A stretch of 64,000 nucleotides of DNA from Labrenzia sp. R4_2. GTDB taxonomy: Bacteria > Pseudomonadota > Alphaproteobacteria > Rhizobiales > Stappiaceae. Within the stretch, counting starts at the first letter, position 1, and the number at the start of each line of letters is the position of its first letter. Of the stretch, positions 35,691 through 44,584 are shown piece by piece. The stretch is from positions 248,001 to 312,000 of the forward strand of contig NZ_JAGHRJ010000004.1 in assembly GCF_017743865.1 (NCBI RefSeq), in the 5' to 3' direction. The translations under genes were made by a program, and so were the position numbers. A model generated the notes under the pieces. That model was not told the origin of the DNA and searched no databases. It saw only the letters and a program-made list of their open reading frames with translations.

Positions 35691-36830
35691 TCAGTCAATC
35701 GAAGTCCACTTACCGTCGCGAATTTCCAGCATGCGGAACGCACTGAGATCGAGCCCCAGGTGATCATCCGGGCTGAAAGTGTAGGTGCCTGTCGTGCCGA
35801 CCATGCCGCTGGTTGCTTCTAGAGCATCGCGGATCGCGCTTGGATCGGAGCTGCCCGCACGGGCCATCGCATCCGTCATCAGCCGGAATGCATCATGCGC
35901 ATATCCGCCAAAGGTCGAGACTGCTTCACCGTACTCTTCCTCGTATGCGGTCTTGTAGGCGATCACAACTTCCTTCTGCGGATCCCCCTCTTCCATGATG
36001 TCTGCAATGAGCAGCGCGGTGCCTGGAAGACGCACACCTTCAGCAGCCTCCTTTCCAGCCAGCTCAATGAAACCATCGGAGGCAACTCCATGGCTTTGGT
36101 AAAGCGGCAGATCAATTCCAAGCTGGGCATAGTTCCGAGTTACGATGGCCGGCCCCTGACCGAAGCCCGGATTCAGAACGGCCTCAACACCCTCAGTGGA
36201 CTTGATCTTGGTAAGCTGCGGGGTCATGTCCGCGTCCTGACGGGAGTAGGTTTCCTGAACCAAGATTTCGACACCGTAATTGCCAGCAACATCGACGCAT
36301 TGCGCTTCCATCGACGCACCAAATCCGCCAGTGCCGGAAATCATGCCGATCTTGGTGATGCCGTTCTTCTGCATATCCGTGAAAATCTTCTCACAGGCCA
36401 TGCGGTCGGTATGCGGGGTCTTGAAGACATACTCGCGAACCGGATCAATGATCTGGATTGCACCGGCGAGTGAGATAAAAGGAATGCCCTCATCTTCGGC
36501 AACCGACAGGATGGACATGGTCGTCCCGGTCGTGGATCCGCCGATGATAGCTACGACTTCATCGTCTTCCACCAAACGGGTGGCAAAGGTGCGCGCTTTG
36601 TTCGGGTCACCGCCATCATCGTAAATCACCAGCTCGATCTTCTCGCCGTTGATCCCGCCCTTGGCATTGAGATCATCAACGAGCATGTAGAGGGTCTTTG
36701 CTTCCGGGTCGCCAAGGAATGCAGCAGGGCCGGACGCGGACAGGCTTGCACCCAACTTGATATCGGCGGCGGCGCCTGTGACTGTTCCCAGAACCATCAA
36801 GGTGGCGAGAGCTGTATTTGTAACTTTCAT
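35691..36830 (-). CDS. livK: Branched-chain amino-acid-type ABC transporter binding protein LivK
   Basis: A 379-residue periplasmic binding protein with a signal peptide (LATLMVLGTVTGAAAD). KLGASLSASGPAAFLGDPEAKTLYMLVDDLN is the Leu/Ile/Val-binding fold opening, seen at about 25-55, and EDDEVVAIIGGSTTGTTMS is its ligand-binding loop. GGGAGGAAATC precedes the ATG. The promoter region is shared with the divergent phenylacetate gene paaG and contains two palindromes, so ligand and regulation may be linked to aromatic compounds. Confidence 0.85.
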   Translation of the reverse strand: MKVTNTALATLMVLGTVTGAAADIKLGASLSASGPAAFLGDPEAKTLYMLVDDLNAKGGINGEKIELVIYDDGGDPNKARTFATRLVEDDEVVAIIGGSTTGTTMSILSVAEDEGIPFISLAGAIQIIDPVREYVFKTPHTDRMACEKIFTDMQKNGITKIGMISGTGGFGASMEAQCVDVAGNYGVEILVQETYSRQDADMTPQLTKIKSTEGVEAVLNPGFGQGPAIVTRNYAQLGIDLPLYQSHGVASDGFIELAGKEAAEGVRLPGTALLIADIMEEGDPQKEVVIAYKTAYEEEYGEAVSTFGGYAHDAFRLMTDAMARAGSSDPSAIRDALEATSGMVGTTGTYTFSPDDHLGLDLSAFRMLEIRDGKWTSID

Positions 36831-36877
36831 GATTTCCTCCCAGAGTGTGAAAATTCCGAAGTGACGGGCAGCCGGGG

Positions 36878-37138
36878 TCAGCTGCTGTGAGAGCTCCGGT
36901 CAGTGATGCGACGAAGACGGCTGTGGTCAGTAAACGCTCCGCCGGCCACGCATTGCTGATGACTACGGAGCGAATTGGAGACGCCGGCTGACCTCGATTG
37001 TGCCGGGCGGGGCAGCGCAATGCTGTGTCGGTTTGCCAGTTTAATAAACACTGAAACCAACATTCGAACGCTCTGGTCCCCGATCACCGAGAACGCAGCG
37101 CTCAACATTCTGTAATGCCGGCCAAGCAGTTTTGGCAT
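36878..37138 (-). CDS. Possible small protein, leader of the livK operon (unrecognised)
   Basis: An 86-codon frame beginning ATG at 37138 with GGGAGGAG 5-6 nt upstream, a stronger ribosome-binding site than many of its neighbours have. The N-terminal half has a short hydrophobic stretch (RMLVSVFIKLAN); the C-terminal half is serine- and arginine-rich. I recognise no family. It ends 47 bp before livK on the same strand. It could be a real small protein, a leader frame whose translation affects livK, or chance. Confidence 0.3.
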   Translation of the reverse strand: MPKLLGRHYRMLSAAFSVIGDQSVRMLVSVFIKLANRHSIALPRPAQSRSAGVSNSLRSHQQCVAGGAFTDHSRLRRITDRSSHSS

Positions 37139-37156
37139 AAGGTCTCCTCCCAAGTC

Positions 37157-37172
37157 CGTAACGAGCGTTACG
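37157..37172. promoter_or_regulatory. Inverted repeat in the livK-paaG promoter region
   Basis: CGTAACG (37157-37163) and CGTTACG (37166-37172) are perfect 7-bp arms around AG. It lies just upstream of the ribosome-binding site of the small open frame on the livK side. Candidate operator. Confidence 0.45.
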
Positions 37173-37190
37173 CCTCAGTTCTTATAATTG

Positions 37191-37204
37191 ACCGACCGGA
37201 CGGT
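37191..37204. promoter_or_regulatory. Candidate PaaR operator before paaG
   Basis: ACCGACCGGACGGT fits the form ACCG-NN-CG-NN-CGGT, the inverted repeat I recall for TetR-type phenylacetate regulators. It lies 57 bp before the paaG start. The same form with one mismatch occurs before the paa thiolase gene at 48608. Confidence 0.6.
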
Positions 37205-37260
37205 TTATGCAACGATTTGTTTTGTCGGCATCGTGAGAAAATGATGTCAGGGAGAGAATA

Positions 37261-38055
37261 ATGTCGAAAAATCAGACTGTTATTTCGGAAATAAACAACG
37301 GCGTTTTGAAACTAACCCTCAATCGCCCGGACAAACTCAACTCGTTTAACGAGGAAATGCACCTATCATTTCGCGCAGAAATTGAGCGCGCGCATTCCGA
37401 AAAAGCAGTCCGCTCGGTGTTGTTGACAGGATCCGGAAGGGGCTTTTGTGCCGGGCAAGATCTCGGCGACCGGGACCCAAGAAAGGGCGGCGAGCGCTCT
37501 GATCTCGGACATACGATCGAGACCTTTTATAATCCGACCCTGCGTCTGATCCGCAGCCTGGAAAAACCAATCATCTGCGCGGTGAATGGCGTGGCGGCCG
37601 GTGCAGGCGCAAACATCGCCCTTGCCTGTGACATCGTTCTGGCGGCACGCTCGGCAAAGTTTATCCAGGCCTTTTCCAAGATAGGACTGATACCGGATGC
37701 CGGCGGCAGCTGGTCTCTGCCCCGCATTCTAGGAGAACCACGTGCTAAAGCGCTCGCCCTCCTGGGGGAACCGCTACTGGCCGAACAGGCCGAAAGCTGG
37801 GGCCTGATCTGGAAAGCGGTCGATGATGCTGCTCTCCTTGAAGAGGCGACCGCACTGGCTGAGAAGCTGGCTGCCGGCCCTACCGTCGGACTCGGGCTCA
37901 CCAAACGTCTCATCCAGGCCGCCGCCAACCAGGATCTCGACACGCACCTCGACATGGAGCGGGATTGTCAGCAGACAGCGGGCTTCACCGACGATTATGC
38001 TGAAGGTGTAATTGCGTTTTTGGAAAAACGCCCTGCACAGTTTCGCGGTGAATGA
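37261..38055 (+). CDS. paaG: Ring-1,2-epoxyphenylacetyl-CoA isomerase PaaG
   Basis: A 264-residue enoyl-CoA hydratase/isomerase. PaaG converts the ring epoxide of phenylacetyl-CoA to the seven-membered oxepin-CoA. GRGFCAGQDLGDR (59-71) and VNGVAAGAGANIALACD form the oxyanion hole, and IGLIPDAGGSW (141-151) contains the catalytic Asp146 characteristic of PaaG. Cytosolic. First gene of a rightward set paaG-paaI-paaK-paaR. Confidence 0.9.
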   Translation: MSKNQTVISEINNGVLKLTLNRPDKLNSFNEEMHLSFRAEIERAHSEKAVRSVLLTGSGRGFCAGQDLGDRDPRKGGERSDLGHTIETFYNPTLRLIRSLEKPIICAVNGVAAGAGANIALACDIVLAARSAKFIQAFSKIGLIPDAGGSWSLPRILGEPRAKALALLGEPLLAEQAESWGLIWKAVDDAALLEEATALAEKLAAGPTVGLGLTKRLIQAAANQDLDTHLDMERDCQQTAGFTDDYAEGVIAFLEKRPAQFRGE

Positions 38056-38056
38056 C

Positions 38057-38503
38057 ATGAAACACATATCTGAACTCAGCCCGCAGGAGTTGGCAGAAAC
38101 CTGCGCCAAGCTGATGTGGGAGGAGGACAACGCCTCTCAGAAGCTCGGTATGAAACTGCTCCGCATCGCACCCGGTGAAGCAGACATCTCCATGACCGTG
38201 ACGAAGGACATGACCAACGGCCATGGCAACTGCCACGGCGGCTATATCTTTGCGCTGGCCGACAGCGCCTTCGCCTTTGCCTGCAACACCTACAATCAAG
38301 TCACCGTCGCCCAGCACTGTTCGGTCACCTACATAGCACCGGGCGGCCTGGACGATTTCCTGACCGCCTCAGCACGCGAGGTCTCCCGTACCGGGCGCTC
38401 CGGTATTTACGACATCAGCGTTGCCCGCGACGACGGGACCGTGATCGCTGAATTTCGCGGCCACTCCCGCACTATCAATCGCACTTTTTTGCCAACAGAA
38501 TAA
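38057..38503 (+). CDS. paaI: Hydroxyphenylacetyl-CoA thioesterase PaaI
   Basis: A 148-residue hotdog-fold thioesterase. NGHGNCHGGYIFALADSAFAFACN is seen at about 54-77, with the catalytic Asp69; this is the PaaI version of the fold. It rescues CoA from dead-end intermediates of the phenylacetate pathway. The ATG at 38057 follows the paaG stop by 1 bp; the frame further upstream overlaps paaG. Expected tetramer, cytosolic. Confidence 0.9.
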   Translation: MKHISELSPQELAETCAKLMWEEDNASQKLGMKLLRIAPGEADISMTVTKDMTNGHGNCHGGYIFALADSAFAFACNTYNQVTVAQHCSVTYIAPGGLDDFLTASAREVSRTGRSGIYDISVARDDGTVIAEFRGHSRTINRTFLPTE

Positions 38504-38539
38504 CTGCCGGCCTGACCAGCACCTTGTGGAGGAAAACAC

Positions 38540-39850
38540 ATGATCGATCTCACACCGGATCGCGCCACTCTGGACCTCATCGAAATTGCAAGTCGTGACG
38601 AGATTGCAGCCCTTCAGGAAAAGCGCCTCGCCTGGACGCTATCCCACGCCTACGACAACTCTGCTTTCTTCAAGAAGCGCTTTGATGAACACGGCGCGCA
38701 CCCGGGTGATTTCAAATCGCTGGCAGATATGGCGAAATTCCCCTTCACCGTGAAACAGGATCTGCGCGACACCTATCCGTTCGGCATGTTTGCGACACCG
38801 CGTGAGGACCTCGTTCGGATCCACGGCTCCTCCGGCACCACAGGCAAGCCCACGGTGGTCGGATACACCGCCAATGACATTTCCAACTGGTCAGATCTGA
38901 TTGCCCGCTCCATCCGCGCAGCCGGGGGACGCAAAGGCAATATCCTGCACAATGCCTATGGTTATGGCCTCTTCACCGGCGGGCTTGGCGCCCACTATGG
39001 TGCGGAAAAACTTGGCTGCACGGTCGTCCCGATTTCCGGTGGCATGACAGAGCGTCAGGTCACTTTGATCGAAGACTTCAAGCCGGACGTCATCATGGTG
39101 ACGCCATCCTACATGCTGTCCATTTTGGACGAATACCGGCGTCGTGGCCTCGATGCTCGTCAAAGCTCGCTGAAGGTCGGCATTTTCGGCGCAGAACCCT
39201 GGACAAATGCCATGCGTCAGGAAATCGAACAGGCCTTCGACATGCATGCCGTCGATATTTACGGCTTGTCGGAAATCATGGGCCCCGGTGTTGCTCAGGA
39301 GTGCGTTGAGACCAAGGACGGCCTGCACGTCTGGGAAGACCATTTCTATCCGGAAATCATTGATCCGGTGACGGAAGAGGTGCTGCCAGACGGTGAGATG
39401 GGTGAACTGGTCTTCACGACACTGACCAAGGAAGGCCTGCCGATGGTCCGCTACCGGACCCGCGATCTGACCCGCATCCTGCCGGGAACTGCCCGCTCCA
39501 TGCGCAGAATTGAAAAAATTACCGGCCGCAGCGACGACATGATCATCCTGCGCGGCGTCAATGTTTTCCCGACCCAGATCGAGGAGCAGATCCTGAAATG
39601 TGAAGGTCTTGCGGCGCATTTCCATATCGAGCTCGTCCGGTCTGGCCGCATGGATGCGATGATCGTTCATGGAGAAGCGATGCCGGATGCCAGCAGCAGC
39701 GAGGCGCGGGAAGCGTCGGCCAAAGAGCTGGCGCACCACATCAAATCAACGATCGGGATTTCTTCAAAAATCGAGATCCACGAACCAGAAAAACTGCAGC
39801 GCTCAGAAGGCAAAGCCAAGCGGGTTATCGACAACCGGCCCAAGGACTGA
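38540..39850 (+). CDS. paaK: Phenylacetate-CoA ligase PaaK
   Basis: A 436-residue adenylate-forming ligase that activates phenylacetate to its CoA thioester, the entry step of the pathway. The AMP-binding P-loop is HGSSGTTGKPTVV (95-107), with YGLSEIMGPG and RTRDLTRILPG as later motifs, followed by the C-terminal PaaK domain. GGAGGAAAACAC precedes the ATG. Confidence 0.94.
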   Translation: MIDLTPDRATLDLIEIASRDEIAALQEKRLAWTLSHAYDNSAFFKKRFDEHGAHPGDFKSLADMAKFPFTVKQDLRDTYPFGMFATPREDLVRIHGSSGTTGKPTVVGYTANDISNWSDLIARSIRAAGGRKGNILHNAYGYGLFTGGLGAHYGAEKLGCTVVPISGGMTERQVTLIEDFKPDVIMVTPSYMLSILDEYRRRGLDARQSSLKVGIFGAEPWTNAMRQEIEQAFDMHAVDIYGLSEIMGPGVAQECVETKDGLHVWEDHFYPEIIDPVTEEVLPDGEMGELVFTTLTKEGLPMVRYRTRDLTRILPGTARSMRRIEKITGRSDDMIILRGVNVFPTQIEEQILKCEGLAAHFHIELVRSGRMDAMIVHGEAMPDASSSEAREASAKELAHHIKSTIGISSKIEIHEPEKLQRSEGKAKRVIDNRPKD

Positions 39851-39917
39851 ATCAGTCATTGCTTTTCTATCCCCAATGAGTTGAAGCCGGCCAGGCATTG
39901 GTCGGCTTCGCTCTACA

Positions 39918-39946
39918 TTGACTTAAAAAAGGCATTGGGTTGCTAT
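39918..39946 (+). promoter_or_regulatory. Sigma-70-type promoter of paaR
   Basis: TTGACT (39918-39923), a 17-bp spacer and TGCTAT (39941-39946), 36 bp before the paaR ATG. It suggests paaR can be transcribed apart from paaGIK. Confidence 0.45.
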
Positions 39947-39981
39947 GGCGGCACCGTGTCAAGAAATGGAGCTCCGAACAC

Positions 39982-40581
39982 ATGGCGAGAACCCGCGCCA
40001 ATGATTTTGAGGAAAAACAGCATGGCCTTCTGCTGACGGCAGCAAATGTCTTTGCAACACAAGGCATGGAAAAGGCCTCCATGGCGCAGATCGCTCAGGA
40101 AGCCGGCGTTTCAAAATCCCTGCTCTATCACTACTACCCGTCGAAAGACGCGCTGATTTTCGAGATCATCCATTCCCATTTGGCAATCCTCGACAAGGCT
40201 CTGGAGGAAGCTGACGATCCGACCCTTCCGCCAGAAGACCGGCTACAAACTCTCGTGATGACCGTTCTTGATTCCTACCGGGGAGCCGACGATCAGCACA
40301 AGGTGCAGCTCAATGCCGGCCCCGCGTTGTCGGACGAACAAAAGAGTGAAATCGTCGCAATTGAGCGGCGCATTGTCCGGCACTTTTCAAATGCCTTGAA
40401 AGACATCCATCCGCATCTCGACACCCCAGACCGGCCCCTCCTGATGCCCGTGACAATGTCGCTCTTCGGCATGATGAACTGGGTCTACATGTGGTTCAAG
40501 GAAGGTGGGCCGATCTCGCGCGAAGACTACGCTAAGGTAGCCACCACCTTGATCCTGGAAGGCGTCAAGGCCGTCCGCTGA
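39982..40581 (+). CDS. paaR: TetR-family regulator, probably PaaR
   Basis: A 199-residue TetR regulator: helix-turn-helix at about 15-60 (TAANVFATQGMEKASMAQIAQEAGVSKS then LLYHYYPSKDAL), and a helical ligand domain. The ATG at 39982 gives the usual TetR N-terminus; the open frame further upstream does not. Its position between paaK and paaZ and the two matching inverted repeats make it the likely phenylacetyl-CoA-responsive repressor of the cluster. Direct evidence of binding is lacking. Confidence 0.8.
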   Translation: MARTRANDFEEKQHGLLLTAANVFATQGMEKASMAQIAQEAGVSKSLLYHYYPSKDALIFEIIHSHLAILDKALEEADDPTLPPEDRLQTLVMTVLDSYRGADDQHKVQLNAGPALSDEQKSEIVAIERRIVRHFSNALKDIHPHLDTPDRPLLMPVTMSLFGMMNWVYMWFKEGGPISREDYAKVATTLILEGVKAVR

Positions 40582-40586
40582 ATGGC

Positions 40587-40618
40587 TTGCCGGTCACGCT
40601 TCACCAGCTGACCGGCAA
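40587..40618. terminator. Stem-loop between convergent paaR and paaZ
   Basis: TTGCCGGTCA (40587-40596) and TGACCGGCAA (40609-40618) are perfect 10-bp arms with a 12-nt loop between two convergent stop codons. No adjacent T-run, so terminator strength is uncertain. Confidence 0.55.
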
Positions 40619-40631
40619 CACCACATGGTTT

Positions 40632-42692
40632 TTATGCCGCCTGCGGCCAGGTCTTGGCGACCATGGTCAGGACGTCGTATTGCGCGACGACTTCATCCTT
40701 CTGGTTGGTCACCTGACAATCCCAGCGCACCTCGCCGTGGTCGGCGTTCTCGCGCGGATTGATTTCCTTGCATGTAAGCCGGACCTTCAGGCTGTCGCCG
40801 AAGTAAACCGGTGTCAGGAAGCGCAGGTTGTCGACGCCGTAGTTGGCGAGAACCGGACCCGGCTCCGGATCCACGAACAAACCCGCCGCAAAAGACGCGA
40901 TCAGATACCCATGGGCGACCCGATCTTCAAAGAACGGGTTTGCTTTGGCCGCTTCGCTGTCCATATGCGCGTAGAAGGTGTCACCGGTAAACTCTGCGAA
41001 ATGCTCAACGTCTTCCAGCGTCACTTCGCGCGCCTTTGTGGCGATCTGATCGCCAATTTTGAGCTCGGCAAGCGATTTGCGGAACGGATGGACGTCGGTG
41101 CGCACAGATGCTCCATCGACCCATTGCCCGGTCACAGCAGACAGCATTTCCGGTGTGCCCTGAATAGCAGAGCGCTGCATGAAATGCTTCACGCCGCGCA
41201 TGCCGCCCATTTCCTCGCCGCCCCCTGCCCGGCCCGGGCCGCCATGAACAAGCGGGGCCAAAGGCGAGCCGTGCCCTGTGGAGGTTTTCGCGCAACCTCG
41301 ATTGCCGATCAACACACGGCCGTGGAACGACGCAAGCCCGGTGACCACGTCATGGGCAAGGCCGCCATCATTGGTGAACAGCGAGGATGCCAGCGAACCC
41401 CGGCCCTTACGGGCCAGCTCAACGGCTTCATGAGTGTCTTCATAAGACATGATGGTCGCAACCGGCCCGAAGGCCTCAACGGAGTGGACGACCTCGGCAG
41501 TGAGCGGTTTCGCGCAGTGAAGCAGTACCGGCGCCATAAAGGCACCGCGATCTGCTTCTCCGGAAATCAGATCAACCGTGTCCAGCGACCCGGACACAAT
41601 CTCCGCTTCCGTCGCCAGTTCGGCGACCTTTGCCTTGACCCCATCGCGGTCCTTCAGGGAGACGATTGCCCCCATACGCACGGCCTCATCATCCGGCAAA
41701 CCGACTTTCGTCTTGGAAAGCCGGGCAGAAATGGCTTCGACAGCCGCCTGCTCGTGCATCTTCGGAACGATGATCCGTCGAATGGCCGTGCACTTTTGGC
41801 CCGCCTTGACAGTCATCTCGTTTGCGACTTCGCGCACGAAAAGATCAAACTCGTCCGTCCCTGGACCGGCATCCGCACCCAGAATGGACGCGTTCAAACT
41901 GTCGGCTTCCATAGTAAAGCGGACAGAATGCTTAAGGATCGCGGGACTGGATTTCAGTTTTTGGCCGGTGGATGCGGAGCCTGTGAAGGTGACCACATCC
42001 TGTTCATTGACATGATCCAGAAGATCACCGGCTGACCCGGTCACGATCTGCAGCGCGCCTTCTGGCAAGACGCCGGTTTCCAGCATCCGCCGAACCACCA
42101 ATTCTGTCAGATAGGCGGTTTGCGAGGCTGGTTTGACGATGCACGGCATGCCGGCGATCAGGGACGGTGCGATCTTTTCCAGCATCCCCCAGACCGGGAA
42201 GTTGTAGGCATTGATGTGCACGGCAACGCCGATAAAAGGCGAAAGGATGTGCTGTGCCACAAAGGATCCGTCGCGGGACAAGACTTCCACCGGCCCCTCA
42301 GTCAGTACCTTGGTATTCGGCAACTCGCGGCGGGCCTTTGACGCAAAAGTCAGCATCGTGCCGATGCCGCCTTCAATGTCGATCCAGCCGTCCCGGCGCG
42401 TTGCACCGGTCGCAAAGTTCTCCAGATAGAACTCTTCCTTGAGCTCCATCAGCTTCAAGCCGACGGCCTTCAGCATCAAAGCCCGCTCGTGGATCGTCAT
42501 GGCTCTCAGCGCCGGTCCACCCTTGGCCCGCCCCCACGCAAGCGCCGCCCTAAAATCGAGACCCTCAGTCCCGATCAGCGCGTGAACGTTTCCGGTGGCA
42601 GCATTCAACACAGGTTGGCCTTCGCCGTCTCCGCGGCGCCAGGCGCCTTCCACATAGCTTTCCAAACGGCGCGCCGTCGTCCCCATGGCCAT
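40632..42692 (-). CDS. paaZ: Bifunctional oxepin-CoA hydrolase / semialdehyde dehydrogenase PaaZ
   Basis: A 686-residue fusion. Residues about 1-530 are an aldehyde dehydrogenase (FTGSASTGQKLKS, then GQKCTAIRR with the catalytic cysteine); residues about 545-686 are a MaoC-like hydratase (FAEFTGDTFYAHMD, VAHGYLIASFAAG). It opens the oxepin ring and oxidizes the resulting semialdehyde-CoA. Last gene of the leftward paa operon. ATGs at 42692 and 42686 are both possible; AAGGGAA precedes the first. Confidence 0.95.
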   Translation of the reverse strand: MAMGTTARRLESYVEGAWRRGDGEGQPVLNAATGNVHALIGTEGLDFRAALAWGRAKGGPALRAMTIHERALMLKAVGLKLMELKEEFYLENFATGATRRDGWIDIEGGIGTMLTFASKARRELPNTKVLTEGPVEVLSRDGSFVAQHILSPFIGVAVHINAYNFPVWGMLEKIAPSLIAGMPCIVKPASQTAYLTELVVRRMLETGVLPEGALQIVTGSAGDLLDHVNEQDVVTFTGSASTGQKLKSSPAILKHSVRFTMEADSLNASILGADAGPGTDEFDLFVREVANEMTVKAGQKCTAIRRIIVPKMHEQAAVEAISARLSKTKVGLPDDEAVRMGAIVSLKDRDGVKAKVAELATEAEIVSGSLDTVDLISGEADRGAFMAPVLLHCAKPLTAEVVHSVEAFGPVATIMSYEDTHEAVELARKGRGSLASSLFTNDGGLAHDVVTGLASFHGRVLIGNRGCAKTSTGHGSPLAPLVHGGPGRAGGGEEMGGMRGVKHFMQRSAIQGTPEMLSAVTGQWVDGASVRTDVHPFRKSLAELKIGDQIATKAREVTLEDVEHFAEFTGDTFYAHMDSEAAKANPFFEDRVAHGYLIASFAAGLFVDPEPGPVLANYGVDNLRFLTPVYFGDSLKVRLTCKEINPRENADHGEVRWDCQVTNQKDEVVAQYDVLTMVAKTWPQAA

Positions 42693-42715
42693 TCTGGATT
42701 TCCCTTTATGTTTTT

Positions 42716-43495
42716 TTATTTGGTGAGCTTCAGTTCATTGAGCCGCTCGTTGGCGTCAGCTTGCCAGGCGGCTCGAAGCGTCTCGTTATCTGTCTGGCGC
42801 AGCCCCATCTGCTTGAGCCGGTCAAACCGCTCCGACTTGGCCGGACCAAATGTTTCAGAAACCTTCGGCAACCAATAGGCAGCAGACGACAGCGCTTCAT
42901 CGCGCGCTGCCTCGTCGACTGCCAGAACCTGAAGCCCCTCCAGGCCAAGTTCCATGTGACGCTGTTCCCGCGGCAAGATCTTGCGGAACACTTCCCCAAG
43001 CGGCTGGTAAGAGGTCTGGCTGAGATCCTTGAGTTGGTGCACGGTAGCCAGCCCCATCAAGAAATTCATGACGACAGCGTCTGTCCAGCCTTGCAGCGGG
43101 TAATGAAACACCGACAGGCGCATATCTCCGCCCTGGCGTTTTGCATCCACCTGTGCACCTCGCGACTGACGGGCGGACCACGAGTGCGCCTTGTTATAGA
43201 GCGCCTTGTCGGTTCCAAAGTCGCTCATCAGGTCCAGCACCTGTTCGGCGTGGTCGACCTTTTCCAGCGTGATCCTGCTTGCCGCGATCCGTTCTTTCAG
43301 GCCAGGTGCCCAATTGATAGCGTCGGCAAACCCGGCAGACCCGGCAAGTTCACTGTCGACAAAAGACGACATCAAACGCAGGAGTTCGGCGCGGTAGCGC
43401 GGCGGGACATTATTTGGCGACGTGAGCTTACCGCCCCGGGCCAGATAGTCGGCCAAGGACATGGTGTCGTTGTCCAGTACGGCTTCATTCGTCAT
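42716..43495 (-). CDS. Phenylacetic acid catabolic (PaaA/PaaC-like) ferritin-fold protein, function unknown
   Basis: A 259-residue helical protein that looks like the PaaA/PaaC family but is neither, since full paaA and paaC are upstream. The second iron motif EQRH (in REQRHMELG) is kept, whereas the first, EAGH in PaaA, aligns with KVDH, replacing the glutamate by lysine with a Glu one residue earlier. It overlaps paaE by 11 bp and precedes paaZ, so it is a true member of the paa operon. It may be a structural partner, a damaged oxygenase subunit or an activity on a variant substrate. I cannot assign a function. Confidence 0.75.
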   Translation of the reverse strand: MTNEAVLDNDTMSLADYLARGGKLTSPNNVPPRYRAELLRLMSSFVDSELAGSAGFADAINWAPGLKERIAASRITLEKVDHAEQVLDLMSDFGTDKALYNKAHSWSARQSRGAQVDAKRQGGDMRLSVFHYPLQGWTDAVVMNFLMGLATVHQLKDLSQTSYQPLGEVFRKILPREQRHMELGLEGLQVLAVDEAARDEALSSAAYWLPKVSETFGPAKSERFDRLKQMGLRQTDNETLRAAWQADANERLNELKLTK

Positions 43496-44561
43496 AACTG
43501 ATCACCACCTTGTCCGAGACCGGGATGCATTGGCAGGAAAGCACGTAACCGGCGCGGACTTCATAGTCCTCCAGCGCATGGTTCACTTCCATCTCCACCT
43601 CCCCTTCAAGCACCTTTGCCCGGCAGGTGGAGCAAACGCCAGCCTTGCAGGAATAAGGAGCGTCCATCGCATTCGCGATCGCCGCCTCCAGAACCGAGCT
43701 GCCGTTTTTTTCCATCTGAAAATTCCGGGTACTGCCATCGAGAGTCACGGAAACTTCGCATGTCCCCGTGCTATTGGCGGCCGCTTCGGAAACAGCTTTG
43801 GCTTTTGCCCGGCCGGGTTGGGAAGACGCAAACAACTCGAACCGGATCTGCTCATCGGCAAGGCCGTGCTTGCGCAGGCTGTTCGCGATGGTCAGCATCA
43901 TCGGCTCCGGACCACAGATGAAAGCCGTATCGACCTCTTCGGCATCGACCCATAGACGGAACAAGAGATCCATCTTTTCCCCATCGATCCGGCCGGTGAA
44001 GAGATCAATGTCCTGGGTTTCCGTCTCCAGTATATGGATTACCGAGAACCGGCCGAGGTAGGTGTTTTTCAGGTCTTCCAGTTCCTCGCGGAACATAATC
44101 GAGCTGGTCTGGCGGTTGGCGTAAATCAGGGTAAATGTGCTCTTCGGCTCGCGCGCCAGAACCGTTTTGATGATCGAGAGAACCGGTGTGATGCCTGACC
44201 CGCCGGCAAAGCCGAGATAGCTTTTGGCCTTCTCCGGCTCAAGTTCGGTAAAGAACCGGCCCATTGGCGGCATGACATCAAGACGGTCGCCAACTTTTAG
44301 TTCTTCATTGGCCCAGGTCGAAAACGCACCGCCCTCGACCCGTTTGATCCCGACCTTCAGGCACCCCTCATCCTTGCCCGCGCAAATCGAATAGGATCTG
44401 CGCAACTCCTCGCCGTCGAAGTCGCGGCGAAACGTCAGGTACTGCCCCTGAATGAAGTCAAAAGCGTCTTGATCTGCGGCGTCGGGCTTCAGCGTGACCA
44501 CAACGGCATCGCGGGTATCGCGGCGGATATCGGTAACTTGAAGCGCGTGAAATCGTGCCAT
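43485..44561 (-). CDS. paaE: Phenylacetyl-CoA epoxidase reductase subunit PaaE
   Basis: A 358-residue reductase that passes electrons from NADPH to the PaaABC(D) oxygenase. Domains in order: FAD (RRSYSICAG), NAD(P) (GGSGITPVLSIIKT, then CGPEPMM), and a C-terminal plant-type 2Fe-2S ferredoxin (CKAGVCSTCRAKV plus a later cysteine in LSCQC). The ATG at 44561 has AGGAGGG upstream; the extended frame to 44696 overlaps paaD. Confidence 0.94.
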   Translation of the reverse strand: MARFHALQVTDIRRDTRDAVVVTLKPDAADQDAFDFIQGQYLTFRRDFDGEELRRSYSICAGKDEGCLKVGIKRVEGGAFSTWANEELKVGDRLDVMPPMGRFFTELEPEKAKSYLGFAGGSGITPVLSIIKTVLAREPKSTFTLIYANRQTSSIMFREELEDLKNTYLGRFSVIHILETETQDIDLFTGRIDGEKMDLLFRLWVDAEEVDTAFICGPEPMMLTIANSLRKHGLADEQIRFELFASSQPGRAKAKAVSEAAANSTGTCEVSVTLDGSTRNFQMEKNGSSVLEAAIANAMDAPYSCKAGVCSTCRAKVLEGEVEMEVNHALEDYEVRAGYVLSCQCIPVSDKVVISYDE

Positions 44562-44584
44562 GGGCGAAACCCTCCTCCTGGGTG

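Larger units (their letters stand above)
36831..37260. other. 430-bp divergent region between livK and paaG
   Basis: Holds two operator-like palindromes (37157-37172 and 37191-37204), the presumed divergent promoters, and on the livK side an 86-codon open frame with a strong ribosome-binding site (listed separately). Nothing else recognised. Confidence 0.6.

Noticed and set aside
34512..35822. A 436-codon open frame on + opposite livM and livH
   Set aside because: Antisense shadow of two clear permease genes; its product resembles no fold and is rich in Gln, Asp and Arg.
40587..42035. A 482-codon open frame on + opposite paaZ
   Set aside because: Antisense shadow of PaaZ. It begins in the stem-loop after paaR with no start signals.
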